Both the position numbers and the translations under genes were made by a program. Shown one piece after another: positions 1 to 8,236 of a DNA stretch of 64,000 nt. The stretch spans positions 62,001 to 126,000 of the forward strand of contig NZ_JAMBOB010000003.1 of NCBI RefSeq assembly GCF_023715415.1, given 5' to 3'. How positions within the stretch are numbered: position 1 is the stretch's first letter; every line of letters starts with the position of its first letter. The notes under the pieces were generated by a model. It searched no databases. It worked only from the letters and a program-made list of their open reading frames with translations, and was not told the origin of the DNA. Source of the stretch: Neobacillus niacini. Its GTDB lineage: Bacteria > Bacillota > Bacilli > Bacillales > Cytobacillaceae.

Positions 1-143
1 TGCTTGAAATTGTTCAAGAACTACATGAGGTACCGTTTCAGAAAGGCTTGCAAAGAGTATGTACGAATGTTCGAATTGATGATCGGCGCGACAAAGAAAA
101 TACAATGGAACGTAAGTTACAATCGGTTCAGGAAAAATTATAG
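1..143 (+). CDS. MTH1187/YqgV-type thiamine-binding protein, C-terminal end only
   Basis: The frame beginning at base 3 runs to a TAG at 141-143 and gives about 46 residues. It contains [15 protein letters not shown] followed by a VQEKL terminus, which matches the C-terminal signature of the MTH1187/YqgV family (IDDRRDK..TMEGKV..VEEKL). Family members are about 100 residues, form ferredoxin-like oligomers and bind thiamine or related ligands. The start lies outside the window, so operon context on that side is unknown. The other two forward frames lack this similarity; one has a stop at once. Identification rests on the short motif only. Confidence 0.72.
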   Translation, partial: LEIVQELHEVPFQKGLQRVCTNVRIDDRRDKENTMERKLQSVQEKL

Positions 144-259
144 CCTAACGAAGGGTTTATTAAATTTAACAATATAAAATACATAATAATATTATGTCAA
201 CTAGATATATTTTTATTTTTTCCCATCAAATAGATGATGAAATGGGGGGAGTGTAAGAA

Positions 260-967
260 ATGGATTTTGAAACGGTAATGCAGGAACTGGAAGCTCTTAG
301 CAATGAAAGATTGAAAAAGATGTACATAGGCAATGGCGCACAGGAACCGCTTTTTGGTGTAGCTACAGGCAAAATGAAGCCGATTTCAAAAAAAATTAAG
401 ATAAATCAACCATTGGCTGAGAAGCTTTACGCCACTGGGAACTACGATGCCATGTATTTTGCCGGCATCATTGCGGACCCAATGGCAATGACGGAAGCTG
501 ATTTTGATCGATGGATTAATGGTGCGTATTTTTATATGCTGTCCGATTATGTAGTCGCCGTCACTTTGGCAGAAGCGGGTATTGCACAAGTTATTGCCGA
601 TAAATGGATCGCAAGTGGTGAAGAACTTAGAATGTCGGCAGGCTGGAGCTGTTACTGTTGGCTTTTGGGTAATCGTCCAGATAGTGAATTTAGTACAAGC
701 AAGCTTTCCAGTATGCTTGACCAGGTGGAAAAAACGATTCACGATTCACCTGATCGAACGAAATCTGCTATGAATAATTTTATTTACACAGTGGCAATTT
801 CCTATCTGCCGCTCCATGAAAAGGCAATTGAAACCGCAAAGGCAGTAGGCCCAGTTGAGATGAATCGGGGTAAGAAAAAAAACAGCATCCTGCAAGTTTC
901 CGAAAATATTCAAAAGGAACTAGATCGAGGGAAGCTTGGTTTCAAACGCAAATATGTAAGGTGTTAG
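260..967 (+). CDS. DNA alkylation repair protein (AlkD-like HEAT-repeat family)
   Basis: A 235-residue all-helical protein of the DNA alkylation repair (HEAT-like) family. In AlkC/AlkD relatives these repeats wrap DNA and promote removal of cationic N3/N7-alkyl purines. The C-terminal VEMNRGKKK...ENIQKELDRGKLGFKRKYVRC-type ending is characteristic of the Bacillus subgroup often annotated simply as DNA alkylation repair protein. The ATG at 260 follows GGGGGAG at 244-250 with good spacing. It stands alone, with about 115 bases upstream after the preceding gene. Whether this subgroup has glycosylase activity is not established by the sequence. Confidence 0.75.
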   Translation: MDFETVMQELEALSNERLKKMYIGNGAQEPLFGVATGKMKPISKKIKINQPLAEKLYATGNYDAMYFAGIIADPMAMTEADFDRWINGAYFYMLSDYVVAVTLAEAGIAQVIADKWIASGEELRMSAGWSCYCWLLGNRPDSEFSTSKLSSMLDQVEKTIHDSPDRTKSAMNNFIYTVAISYLPLHEKAIETAKAVGPVEMNRGKKKNSILQVSENIQKELDRGKLGFKRKYVRC

Positions 968-1051
968 GGGTGTTTGTAGTTTTTTGGCAGTAAGTTAGTG
1001 TTAATAGTGTAATCCTATTGATTTTTTTGATATTGTGAGGTAATATTTAAC

Positions 1052-1141
1052 TTGGTAAAAGTAAACATAATAATTAAATATTCCCATTTGGAAGATGATA
1101 AAGACAATATTTTTATTGAGCTCAAACATAAGCCAAAATAG
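1052..1141 (+). CDS. possible 29-residue leader-like ORF in the 968-1302 gap
   Basis: The 335-base gap after the alkylation-repair gene holds one short frame, TTG at 1052 to TAG at 1141, preceded by GTGAGG at 1035-1040. Its last codons lie inside the 5' arm of the terminator hairpin that follows. The product would be a charged 29-residue peptide (...HLEDDKDNIFIELKHKPK). There is no homology I recognise and the TTG start is weak, so this may be chance. Nothing else was seen in the gap apart from the terminator. Confidence 0.15.
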   Translation: MVKVNIIIKYSHLEDDKDNIFIELKHKPK

Positions 1142-1180
1142 ATACACCCTGCGAGGGGGTACTCTATTTTGGCTTTTTTT
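1131..1180 (+). terminator. Rho-independent terminator
   Basis: AGCCAAAATA at 1131-1140 pairs with TATTTTGGCT around 1165-1174. A short inner arm rich in C and G closes the loop, and a T-run follows. It isolates the Spo0A paralogue downstream from upstream transcription. Confidence 0.8.
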
Positions 1181-1302
1181 ATTTTCAAATGTGGAACTGG
1201 GAAATGGGTGCAGGAAAAAATAGCTACAAGGATACATAAAACTGGTAATCCATCATTACAACAGAATCAATTCAAATTAACAAAAAAAGGAGAATTAGTA
1301 AT

Positions 1303-2088
1303 ATGATAAAAATCGGAATAATTGATGATAATGTACAATTCACAGAAATACTTATAGATTTTCTCTCGACATTCAATGACATGGAGGTGATTGGAGTTGC
1401 GCATGATGGAATGAAGGGGATGGAGTTAATAAAGAATCAGAAACCAGACTTAATCATATTAGATTTGATAATGCCCTTTTCCGATGGTCTTTCTTTATTA
1501 AAAAACATATATGAAGAAAACATAACCATAAAGGTGATAATACTTACCTCTTTAGGGACAGAGGATACCATAATACGAGCAAAGGAGTTAGGTGCATCCT
1601 ATTTTTTGATGAAACCTATTGATCTAAGTCATTTACCAAAAATGATCATGTCTATTTGTTCAGAAAGTGTTTCAATGAAGAAAACATTAAAAAAGGAAAA
1701 AGAAAACACAAATGATGATGGAAAATTAGAATTAATAATAACCGAAATTTTACGTTCTATAGGTATTCCAGCCAATCTAAAAGGATATCATTTTATAAGA
1801 GATGCTATTCAAATAATAAATAATGGCTGTGAAACTAGTTTTTCAAAAGTAATATATCCGGCAATTGCATCCAAATACCATACCACTCCAAGCCGTGTAG
1901 AAAGAGCCATAAGACATGCCATTGAAGTTGGGTGGAACCGAGGAAGTCTTGAGCAGTTAGATTTTGTATTTGGAAACACAGTAAGTCCATTAAAAGGGAG
2001 ACCAACTAACGGTGAATTCATTGCTTTAATTGCTGAGCATTTAAGGCTGCAAAAAGAGATGAAAATCGAAAGTTCCTCCTCTGTATAA
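1303..2088 (+). CDS. Spo0A-type response regulator (paralogue)
   Basis: A 261-residue protein with a receiver domain (about 1-120), a linker of about 25 residues, and a full Spo0A-type DNA-binding domain (about 145-255). Receiver landmarks are present: acidic pair D8/D9, phospho-acceptor D54 (in ILDLIMP), T82, and K104 in FLMKPID. The C-terminal domain keeps SRVERAIRHAIEV and the PTNGEFIA segment typical of the recognition-helix region that binds 0A boxes. Canonical spo0A lies just downstream of spoIVB; here there is no spoIVB and the gene is monocistronic between two terminators, so it is probably a second copy. RBS AAAGGAG precedes the ATG. It is expected to be phosphorylatable; its targets are unknown. 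Confidence 0.82.
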   Translation: MIKIGIIDDNVQFTEILIDFLSTFNDMEVIGVAHDGMKGMELIKNQKPDLIILDLIMPFSDGLSLLKNIYEENITIKVIILTSLGTEDTIIRAKELGASYFLMKPIDLSHLPKMIMSICSESVSMKKTLKKEKENTNDDGKLELIITEILRSIGIPANLKGYHFIRDAIQIINNGCETSFSKVIYPAIASKYHTTPSRVERAIRHAIEVGWNRGSLEQLDFVFGNTVSPLKGRPTNGEFIALIAEHLRLQKEMKIESSSSV

Positions 2089-2140
2089 TACATATTTAAC
2101 TTCTCCTTCTAATAAAACAAGGCACCATTTAATGAAAAAT

Positions 2141-2174
2141 TCTCTCAGGGGTAAGCTGAGGGGATTTTTTTTTG
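2141..2174 (+). terminator. terminator of the Spo0A paralogue
   Basis: TCTCTCAG at 2141-2148 pairs with CTGAGGGG at 2156-2163 (two G-U pairs), followed by a run of nine Ts. The rest of the gap to about 2341 holds nothing recognised. Confidence 0.7.
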
Positions 2175-2341
2175 GTTTTATTGAAGGTGTCAGAGAAACT
2201 TTCATTAATCATTCGATATTTTCAACTTTCAAAAAATTAATTCACAAAAAATTCTAGAATCATTGAAACCTTTTAAATCAAATTCCGTCTAAATCACCGC
2301 AAACGAAGAGAAAGAGAATTTCATTCTAATGGAATGCAGCA

Positions 2342-2835
2342 CATTTCTCGTATCGGATTGGGATTGCGCGTTCTTTAGCGCTTAATCCTAAATTCATCGT
2401 ATGTGATGAACCGATTTCTGCATTGGATGTCTCGATTCAAGGCAAGTTGTCAACTTACTAAAACAGCTGCAGCAGGAACTAGGCCTTACATATTTATTCA
2501 TTGCCCATGATTTATCGATGGTTAAATATATATCGGACCGAATTCTTGTGATGTATTTAGGAAACATGATGGAACTCGCTGACAGTGAATCCCTATCAAG
2601 AGAGCCATTACATCCGTATACACAAGCTCTTATGTCAGCTGTTTTAATTCCAGACCCCGCAATAAAAAGGGAACGAATCGTTTTAGAGGGAGAAGTCCCG
2701 AGTCCGCTAAATCCACCAAGTGGCTGTGTCTTTCGAACACGATGCATCCATGCGATGGATATCTGTTCGAATCAAGTCCCAACCTGGAAAGAGGTTAAAA
2801 TCGGCCATTTTACTGCGTGTCATTTATATAGTTAA
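2342..2835 (+). pseudogene. decayed OppF/DppF-type oligopeptide ABC transporter ATPase
   Basis: Two frames together encode the C-terminal half of an Opp/Dpp ATPase. Frame one (about 2342-2440) gives [18 protein letters not shown] then [14 protein letters not shown], i.e. the Walker B region. A missing base near 2440 shifts to the frame that gives [21 protein letters not shown] (H-loop) and the oligo_HPY tail ([19 protein letters not shown]) ending at 2835. Just before RIGIAR the expected GGQRQ of the ABC signature is absent. The N-terminal half with Walker A is missing, and no sibling Opp genes are nearby. This is a frameshifted, truncated relic. The left boundary is approximate. Confidence 0.85.
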
Positions 2836-2844
2836 TTGACCGAA

Positions 2845-2880
2845 AGCCGAAATCCCATCTGATTTCGGCTGTTATTTTTA
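2845..2880. terminator. bidirectional terminator
   Basis: AGCCGAAATC at 2845-2854 pairs perfectly with GATTTCGGCT at 2861-2870, followed by GTTATTTTT on the plus strand. It lies between the ABC relic (+) and the MBL gene (-), so it can serve both. Confidence 0.7.
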
Positions 2881-3702
2881 TTGTTTAATAAACTTATGTT
2901 CTTGAATAATCGAGTTCACAATGTGCACAGATTCCCATTCGCCTTTAGAAAGAAAAGTAATGGGATATTTTTTTGGAAAAAGAGTTTTGCTAATTTGATT
3001 AGACGACAAACCATCTTTGTGGAGTTTAATAATTTTACCTTGGAGTTCTAACAAATAATCTAGTTTTCTCTGTAAAGTAGCACGCCCATCCTTTAAATAG
3101 CCTGCATGGCAGCAAAATAGCTCCCCAAAATCAAAGGTTAATACTCTCTGTAAGGAATCAATAATGGTTGGAATGCTTTCTTCACGTAAAATAACCTTTG
3201 TCTTTTCCTGGCAATACAAATCCCCCGTAAATAGTTGACCAGTTCCCCGATTTAAAAAAGCTAAATGATCGATTGCATGACCAGGTGTATCAATTACGTC
3301 CCATATAGCATTGCGGGATGAAAAAGTTTTACTAATAGTGTGTGCCTGAAATGGTTGGCGTTTGCCCCAGAAAACCTTACGATATAATGGATAATCTGGC
3401 TTCTTTTTACAGTACTCTATCATCATGTCATTCATATAAATAGGTAGATTCAGTTCCTTTTGTAAAAAAGCAGCACAGCCTGTATGGTCTTCGTGAAAAT
3501 GTGTGATGACCACTTGGTCGATATCTAGTTGTTTGAAAAATGGTTGAAACTCCTTTTCTAATGAAGCTGATCCTGTATCAATGAGAACACCGTCTACGGC
3601 GAAGCTATGAACATTTAATTTTACCCCTTGAAATGCTACCGTACCGTTTCCAGCTTGAACACCATTTATCGTCTGCTGGCTAAAATTCTTCTTTAACAAC
3701 AT
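2878..3702 (-). CDS. MBL-fold metallo-hydrolase
   Basis: A 274-residue metallo-beta-lactamase fold protein. It has the metal-binding HFHEDH motif (HxHxDH) in the first third, a DTPGHAIDH segment and a LFTGDLYC motif with the bridging Asp, then a C-terminal helical extension like that of LACTB2/YflN-like hydrolases. The likely activity is hydrolysis of an ester, lactone or thioester, or an RNA-processing role; the sequence does not decide. The ATG is preceded on the minus strand by GGGGAGG. It is transcribed alone, convergent with the ABC relic, and resembles the MBL gene at 40727-41734 in overall layout. Confidence 0.8.
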   Translation of the reverse strand: MLLKKNFSQQTINGVQAGNGTVAFQGVKLNVHSFAVDGVLIDTGSASLEKEFQPFFKQLDIDQVVITHFHEDHTGCAAFLQKELNLPIYMNDMMIEYCKKKPDYPLYRKVFWGKRQPFQAHTISKTFSSRNAIWDVIDTPGHAIDHLAFLNRGTGQLFTGDLYCQEKTKVILREESIPTIIDSLQRVLTFDFGELFCCHAGYLKDGRATLQRKLDYLLELQGKIIKLHKDGLSSNQISKTLFPKKYPITFLSKGEWESVHIVNSIIQEHKFIKQ

Positions 3703-3921
3703 TTAATCAAACCTCCCCAAACCTTCCCTTTGTAAAATTTTAACACAAAATGAATAACTACTCATTAAAAGAATTATCAAACTATTTGCTTTTAGAGGTA
3801 CAAACATATTATTAACACATTTTAGGCATTTTTCATTCAAAAGGAGGGGGTACAATTCCTCACGCTTCTGTACGACTGTCCGAATAAATTGATTATGAAG
3901 TCAGAAGTATGGAGGAGAAAA

Positions 3922-4797
3922 ATGAAAACAGGTAAAATGTTTTGGGTCATATTGCTAAGTTCTTTCCTCGTTCTCTCAATACTCCTTGTTTTTTTAAATC
4001 AAAACAGCATGCCAACAACTACAGAACCGATGAAAGAGACTCAAACTGTTACAGAGGCCAGTAAAAAAGGCGAGTCGCCTGATAATCCACCTCAGACAGA
4101 ACCAGAACCTGAACAAGAACCTCAGTCTGCGCCTCCACCACAAGAGCCGCCCCAAATTTTATGGGGAGTCGATACCGCTAGTCCGCTAGATCAAGCTTTT
4201 TTACAGTGTGTTGTGGATAATTATGGGAAGCCTTTAGTCTTTGGAAGGTACCTTGAGACGAAAGAAGGGGTATCGGCTGGTCTTACACCAGAAGAGGTGG
4301 AGCTTCTTCATAATCAAGGAATTAAAATTATCCCCATTTACAACCACTTTACAGACGCAACAACCTATGAAAATGGCGCTCAAGAGGCACAAGCGGCGAT
4401 TGCCTATGCGCAACAAATAGGAATTCCGGAGGGAAAAGCGATTTTCGCAGATATTGAACCGACTTACCCAGTGGATGAAAACTTTATCCGTGGTTGGGTC
4501 GAGACCTTACTTGGCTCGCCTTTTATGCCTGGTATCTACGGAGTTTTTACCAACGATAGTGCACTAACTGCTGCATACGAAGCAGCAATTGCATCCAATC
4601 AGAATGTTCAATCCCAAACGATTATCTGGAGTAGTAATCCGGATCCTGGTGTAACTCCCCAGGCCAATGCACCAGAATTCCAGCCAGGCTCACCTGAAAA
4701 TGTACCCGTTTCGATTTGGCAATATGGAATTGATGGAGAAAACTGTAACATTGATACGAATCTAATACAATCAAATATTTTAGATTTTTTATGGTAG
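3922..4797 (+). CDS. membrane-anchored DUF1906 (Rv2525c-like) glycoside-hydrolase-type protein
   Basis: 291 residues: an N-terminal membrane or signal segment (FWVILLSSFLVLSILLVFL), a Pro/Glu/Gln-rich linker of about 50 residues, then a DUF1906 domain (LWGVDTASPLDQAF... to the C-terminus). The domain is a TIM barrel related to GH25 lysozymes, with acidic residues in AIFADIEPTYP at the end of a strand where catalytic acids would sit. It probably acts outside the membrane on the cell wall. The ATG at 3922 has GGAGGAG immediately upstream; a TTG 33 bases earlier in the same frame lacks a site at proper distance. Activity of this family is mostly unproven. Confidence 0.78.
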   Translation: MKTGKMFWVILLSSFLVLSILLVFLNQNSMPTTTEPMKETQTVTEASKKGESPDNPPQTEPEPEQEPQSAPPPQEPPQILWGVDTASPLDQAFLQCVVDNYGKPLVFGRYLETKEGVSAGLTPEEVELLHNQGIKIIPIYNHFTDATTYENGAQEAQAAIAYAQQIGIPEGKAIFADIEPTYPVDENFIRGWVETLLGSPFMPGIYGVFTNDSALTAAYEAAIASNQNVQSQTIIWSSNPDPGVTPQANAPEFQPGSPENVPVSIWQYGIDGENCNIDTNLIQSNILDFLW

Positions 4798-4809
4798 TGA
4801 TAGGTTGAA

Positions 4810-4841
4810 AAAGAGAGTCTATTTTAAGGCTCTCTTTAATC
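4810..4841 (+). terminator. terminator after the DUF1906 gene
   Basis: AAAGAGAGTC at 4810-4819 pairs with GGCTCTCTTT at 4828-4837. The T-run is short, so strength is uncertain. Confidence 0.55.
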
Positions 4842-4944
4842 TATTAAAATAGTTTGAATTTTACGGAGAATCTAGTAGTATAATGTTAAAATCTAGTAAA
4901 ATAAAAAAGAGTTATTTAAGGAAAAAATAAGAGGAGGTTTTAGA

Positions 4945-5508
4945 ATGAACACGAAAGACAAATGGAATCTGAAACATATGGATCGATTAACTCAGCTAAA
5001 GGAACCTCAACCCAACCCACGATTAAAGAAGCTTGCTTCCTATTTTAAGGAAGGCGGTACGGCTTTGGATATCGCTTGTGGTCTTGGTGGAAACAGTTTG
5101 TTCCTTGCAGGAATGAATAATAAAGTCGAAGCAATTGATATTTCAGACGTAGCTATCAATTATGTCCAAGAACAGGCAGCCAAAGATAATCTAAGTGTGC
5201 AGCCTCGAGTAACCGATTTAACAGATTTGGATACTTTGAATTGGCCGAATAACCCCTTTGACTTTATCGTGATGTCCTATTACTTAGATCGCTCACTGTT
5301 TCCAATTGTAAAGAACGTTTTAAAAGATGGAGGTTATTTCTTTATGGAAACCTACTATCAGTCACCATACATAAAGGAACAAGGAGTATCCGACCAATAT
5401 AAACTAAATTCAAATGAGCTGTTAGCAGAATTTGGGGATTGGAAGGTTCTATATTTTGAAGAGAACGAACAAGAGGGTTGGCAATCAATCTTTTGTCAGA
5501 AACGATAA
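4945..5508 (+). CDS. class I SAM-dependent methyltransferase (TehB-like)
   Basis: A 187-residue methyltransferase. Motif I is ALDIACGLGGNSLFLA, followed by the acidic end of strand 2 in EAIDIS and motif IV in FDFIVMSYYLDR. The small size and overall pattern resemble the TehB/UbiE-like group that methylates small molecules. RBS AGAGGAGG precedes the ATG. It is monocistronic with its own terminator. The substrate cannot be told. Confidence 0.78.
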   Translation: MNTKDKWNLKHMDRLTQLKEPQPNPRLKKLASYFKEGGTALDIACGLGGNSLFLAGMNNKVEAIDISDVAINYVQEQAAKDNLSVQPRVTDLTDLDTLNWPNNPFDFIVMSYYLDRSLFPIVKNVLKDGGYFFMETYYQSPYIKEQGVSDQYKLNSNELLAEFGDWKVLYFEENEQEGWQSIFCQKR

Positions 5509-5549
5509 AAATTGATATTCAAATGGTTATTCTAAAATTGTAAAAGAAG

Positions 5550-5580
5550 ATGACGTGGATTCTAGCCGTCATTTTCTTTA
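5550..5580 (+). terminator. terminator after the methyltransferase
   Basis: ATGACG at 5550-5555 pairs with CGTCAT at 5567-5572, and a T-rich stretch follows. Confidence 0.55.
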
Positions 5581-5661
5581 TTTCATGGGCAAATACACAA
5601 ACTGCCAATCATTTTCATATTTTAATATATAAATTTTGATGGACAGAGGGGATGGACCAAT

Positions 5662-7185
5662 GTGAAAACCTCACTTCGGGAGCGAATCTTAAAAAAAGAA
5701 GGTATAACTTTTCCTTCTAAAACCTATTCATCCATGGTACTTGAACCATCCTATGATGAGGCGAAGCAACAGTTTATTGACTCAATGGTGGAAATTCATT
5801 ATGCCCATTTAATCATGCTTCTAGAACAAGGACTTGTTGGAAAAGAAGAAGCAGAAAAAATTGCGAAAGCAGTTTCTAACTTAAATATGGAAGATATTAA
5901 AAGAAGAAGCTATACAGGTGAGTTTGAGGATTTATTTTTTGAAGTGGAGCATTCTTTAATCGAAGATGCAGGCGATATTGCAGGTAACCTCCATATAGCA
6001 AGAAGCCGAAATGATATGGGGATTGCGATTTACCGCATGACACTACGGAAGAAGATTTTACTTTTGATAGAAAAGGCGTTAGAACTTCGAGAGGCTCTGA
6101 TTGAATTGACCGACGAGCATAAAGAAACGGTGATGATTGGATATACTCACACCCAGCAGGCGCAGCCAACAACATTGAGCCATTATCTAAATGCAATGAC
6201 CGATATGCTTACCCGTGATATCTATCGATTCCAAGCAGCCTATAAAACGGTAAATCGCAGCAGTATGGGAGCAGCCGCCTTAACAACGTCGGGATTTCCG
6301 ATTAACCGGGAACGAATGAAAGAACTTCTTGGTTTCGAGGAGATGATTGATAATGCTTGGGATGCGGTTGCAGGTGCAGATTATATAGCCGAGACAGCGA
6401 ATGCTGTTCAGTTGGCCGCACTAAATTTAGGAAGGTCTATGCAAGACTTCTTACTATGGGGTACACAGGAGTATGGAGCATTTCTTCTTTCAGCACCCTA
6501 CGTGCAAATTAGTTCCATCATGCCGCAAAAACGAAACCCTGTTTCCATTGAGCATATGAGGTCCCTTTTATCTAGTGTTGCCGGAGATTGCCAAACCGTC
6601 TTACTAATGGTCCATAATACACCTTTTGGAGATATTGTTGATACGGAAGATGATCTGCAGCCGTATATCTGGAATGCCATTGAAAGACTGGGCGGCATTT
6701 ATGATTTGTTAACAGCTGTTTTACTCACAATGGAAGTCAATAAAGAAACCCTTCTGAAAAGAGCAAAAGAAAGCTTTGCGAACGTGACTGAATTAGCGGA
6801 TACCATTGTCCGAAAAGATGGTCTATCCTTCCGACAGGCCCACCATGTTGTAAGTTCAACAGTTAAAGAATTAATGAAAAATGGAAAAACATCATTAGGA
6901 TCCTTAACATTAGAACTCTTGAATGAGCAATTTTACAAGGTTGTAGGAAAGAAATCTGTTCTAACAGAAGAAGAATTAAATCAATGCTTAAGCCCTGAAT
7001 ACTTTATTCAAATCCGTGATTTACAAGGTGGACCTAGCCCAAGCAGAATGGAAAAAACAATCCAAGTGCGAGTAAAGGAACAGGAAGAATTAACAAGATG
7101 GTTAAATGAAAGACAAGATTACCTAACGACATCAACTTTAAAGGTTAAGGAGATCATTACAAAATGGACTGGAGCACATAAATAA
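5662..7185 (+). CDS. argininosuccinate lyase-like enzyme (fumarase/aspartase superfamily)
   Basis: 507 residues, about 40-50 longer than typical ArgH. Superfamily signatures are clear: HIARSRNDMGIAIYR (first conserved region), GYTHTQQAQPTT (second) and the catalytic flexible-loop signature SSIMPQKRNPVSIEHMRS. The family eliminates fumarate from argininosuccinate or related N-succinyl compounds. There is no argG neighbour and no T-box or arginine operator was recognised, so a role in arginine synthesis is not supported by context. GTG start at 5662 preceded by AGAGGGG. It could be a paralogue acting on another succinylated amine. Confidence 0.72.
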   Translation: MKTSLRERILKKEGITFPSKTYSSMVLEPSYDEAKQQFIDSMVEIHYAHLIMLLEQGLVGKEEAEKIAKAVSNLNMEDIKRRSYTGEFEDLFFEVEHSLIEDAGDIAGNLHIARSRNDMGIAIYRMTLRKKILLLIEKALELREALIELTDEHKETVMIGYTHTQQAQPTTLSHYLNAMTDMLTRDIYRFQAAYKTVNRSSMGAAALTTSGFPINRERMKELLGFEEMIDNAWDAVAGADYIAETANAVQLAALNLGRSMQDFLLWGTQEYGAFLLSAPYVQISSIMPQKRNPVSIEHMRSLLSSVAGDCQTVLLMVHNTPFGDIVDTEDDLQPYIWNAIERLGGIYDLLTAVLLTMEVNKETLLKRAKESFANVTELADTIVRKDGLSFRQAHHVVSSTVKELMKNGKTSLGSLTLELLNEQFYKVVGKKSVLTEEELNQCLSPEYFIQIRDLQGGPSPSRMEKTIQVRVKEQEELTRWLNERQDYLTTSTLKVKEIITKWTGAHK

Positions 7186-7294
7186 GGACACTTCAGACTA
7201 CTTTCGGTCAATGGTGGGGGTAAGAAATCATTCACTGTCCTTGTTCATTGGTTTGGTATGTGGAAAAAGCATATTTACACTAGCTATGAAAAAT

Positions 7295-7339
7295 GAGTGC
7301 TTCATCGGTGTCAAGAAAACCGTGAAACACTCTTTTTTT
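7295..7339 (+). terminator. terminator after the lyase gene
   Basis: GAGTG-CTTCA-TCGGT at 7295-7309 pairs with AACCG-TGAAA-CACTC ending at 7332 with one or two mismatches, followed by seven Ts. The small open frame across 7211-7432 runs straight through this hairpin and is judged non-coding. Confidence 0.7.
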
Positions 7340-7400
7340 ATTCTAAGGTCGAACATTAGAAAATCGCTGAGATTTATTATCCCTGCACTTCCAATATTGC

Positions 7401-8126
7401 TTATTTTTCCCTCGTCATTTTTACAAGTGTAATAATATCTTGTGAAACAGTATCATATGGAACGGAGTCAGCCTTTAAGTTGTTTTTAATCTTTTCAATA
7501 AGCACCACTGCTTCCGGATTTGTTACGGTAAGTGTCTGGACATTGCCATTGAAGACCTTGTTCATATAACTTTTTGCTTTCTCAAGGTTATCATCTACAT
7601 CTTGTGCAGCTGTATTGTTCGTATTAGCAGGGTCTTTTTTGTTTTGGTCTTTTCTAGACATTCCATCGACGCCCTTTAGGACATGTTCCTGCATGGAATC
7701 GTATTGATTGGAAGTCACTTCAGGGGTTGCGCGCGCAAGGATGACCGTGTCGTCTAATACAAACACCTTTATACCATTGATCCCTTCACCGCCTAACCTT
7801 GATTCAAGATGAGAAGAAATCCCGCCATCATTTAAACCTGAGCTCCCAATCAAGCTGTAAACATTTGTTCCCGCTCCATGGGAGGTCCCCCCATGTTCAT
7901 CTGTTGTTTGTCTTTTTTCCCCGTTTTCACTAGGAATAATTAATCCATCATTCATATTTCTTGCTGAAATACTTTTATCATAGACGCTTGTTTGGTGTGC
8001 CCCATGATTGTCATGCTGGCTTTCTTCGGCTTTAACGGAATCATCAAGTACATTTTGTTGACCTGAGCAAGCTGTGAGGAATAAGGATGCACTTAAAATA
8101 GCCGCATTTTTCCAAATAATTTTCAT
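7401..8126 (-). CDS. YhcN/YlaJ-family sporulation lipoprotein
   Basis: 241 residues beginning with a lipoprotein signal (MKIIWKNAAILSASLFLTAC, lipobox LTAC, lipid-modified Cys at 20). A His/Gly/Asp-rich region to about residue 105 is followed by the YhcN/YlaJ domain, with GINGIKVFVLDDTVILARA as its central strand. In Bacillus, YhcN and YlaJ are spore-membrane or germination-associated lipoproteins. RBS GAGGTGG precedes the ATG on the minus strand. It is divergent from the dehydrogenase operon starting at 8237, so the two share about 110 bases of control region. Confidence 0.78.
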   Translation of the reverse strand: MKIIWKNAAILSASLFLTACSGQQNVLDDSVKAEESQHDNHGAHQTSVYDKSISARNMNDGLIIPSENGEKRQTTDEHGGTSHGAGTNVYSLIGSSGLNDGGISSHLESRLGGEGINGIKVFVLDDTVILARATPEVTSNQYDSMQEHVLKGVDGMSRKDQNKKDPANTNNTAAQDVDDNLEKAKSYMNKVFNGNVQTLTVTNPEAVVLIEKIKNNLKADSVPYDTVSQDIITLVKMTREK

Positions 8127-8236
8127 TTTTTACCACCTCAAAAAATTAGATTTAAGGTTATCATGCCCAAATTATTTTTACGTATGAATGGATTTTTTTG
8201 GGGTAATCTATCCTTAAAATGTAGGAGGTGGATTTT

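Noticed and set aside
1001..1237. 78-codon minus frame in the gap before the Spo0A paralogue
   Set aside because: Spans the terminator and is rich in Phe/Tyr/Lys as expected of AT-rich non-coding DNA.
1205..1240. SigH-like promoter (GCAGGAAAA ... AAGGATACA) before the Spo0A paralogue
   Set aside because: The -10 element has GGAT instead of GAAT; one mismatch in an AT-rich region is too weak to list as a feature.
7211..7432. 73-codon plus frame after the lyase gene
   Set aside because: Reads through a terminator hairpin and overlaps the lipoprotein gene on the other strand; no similarity.
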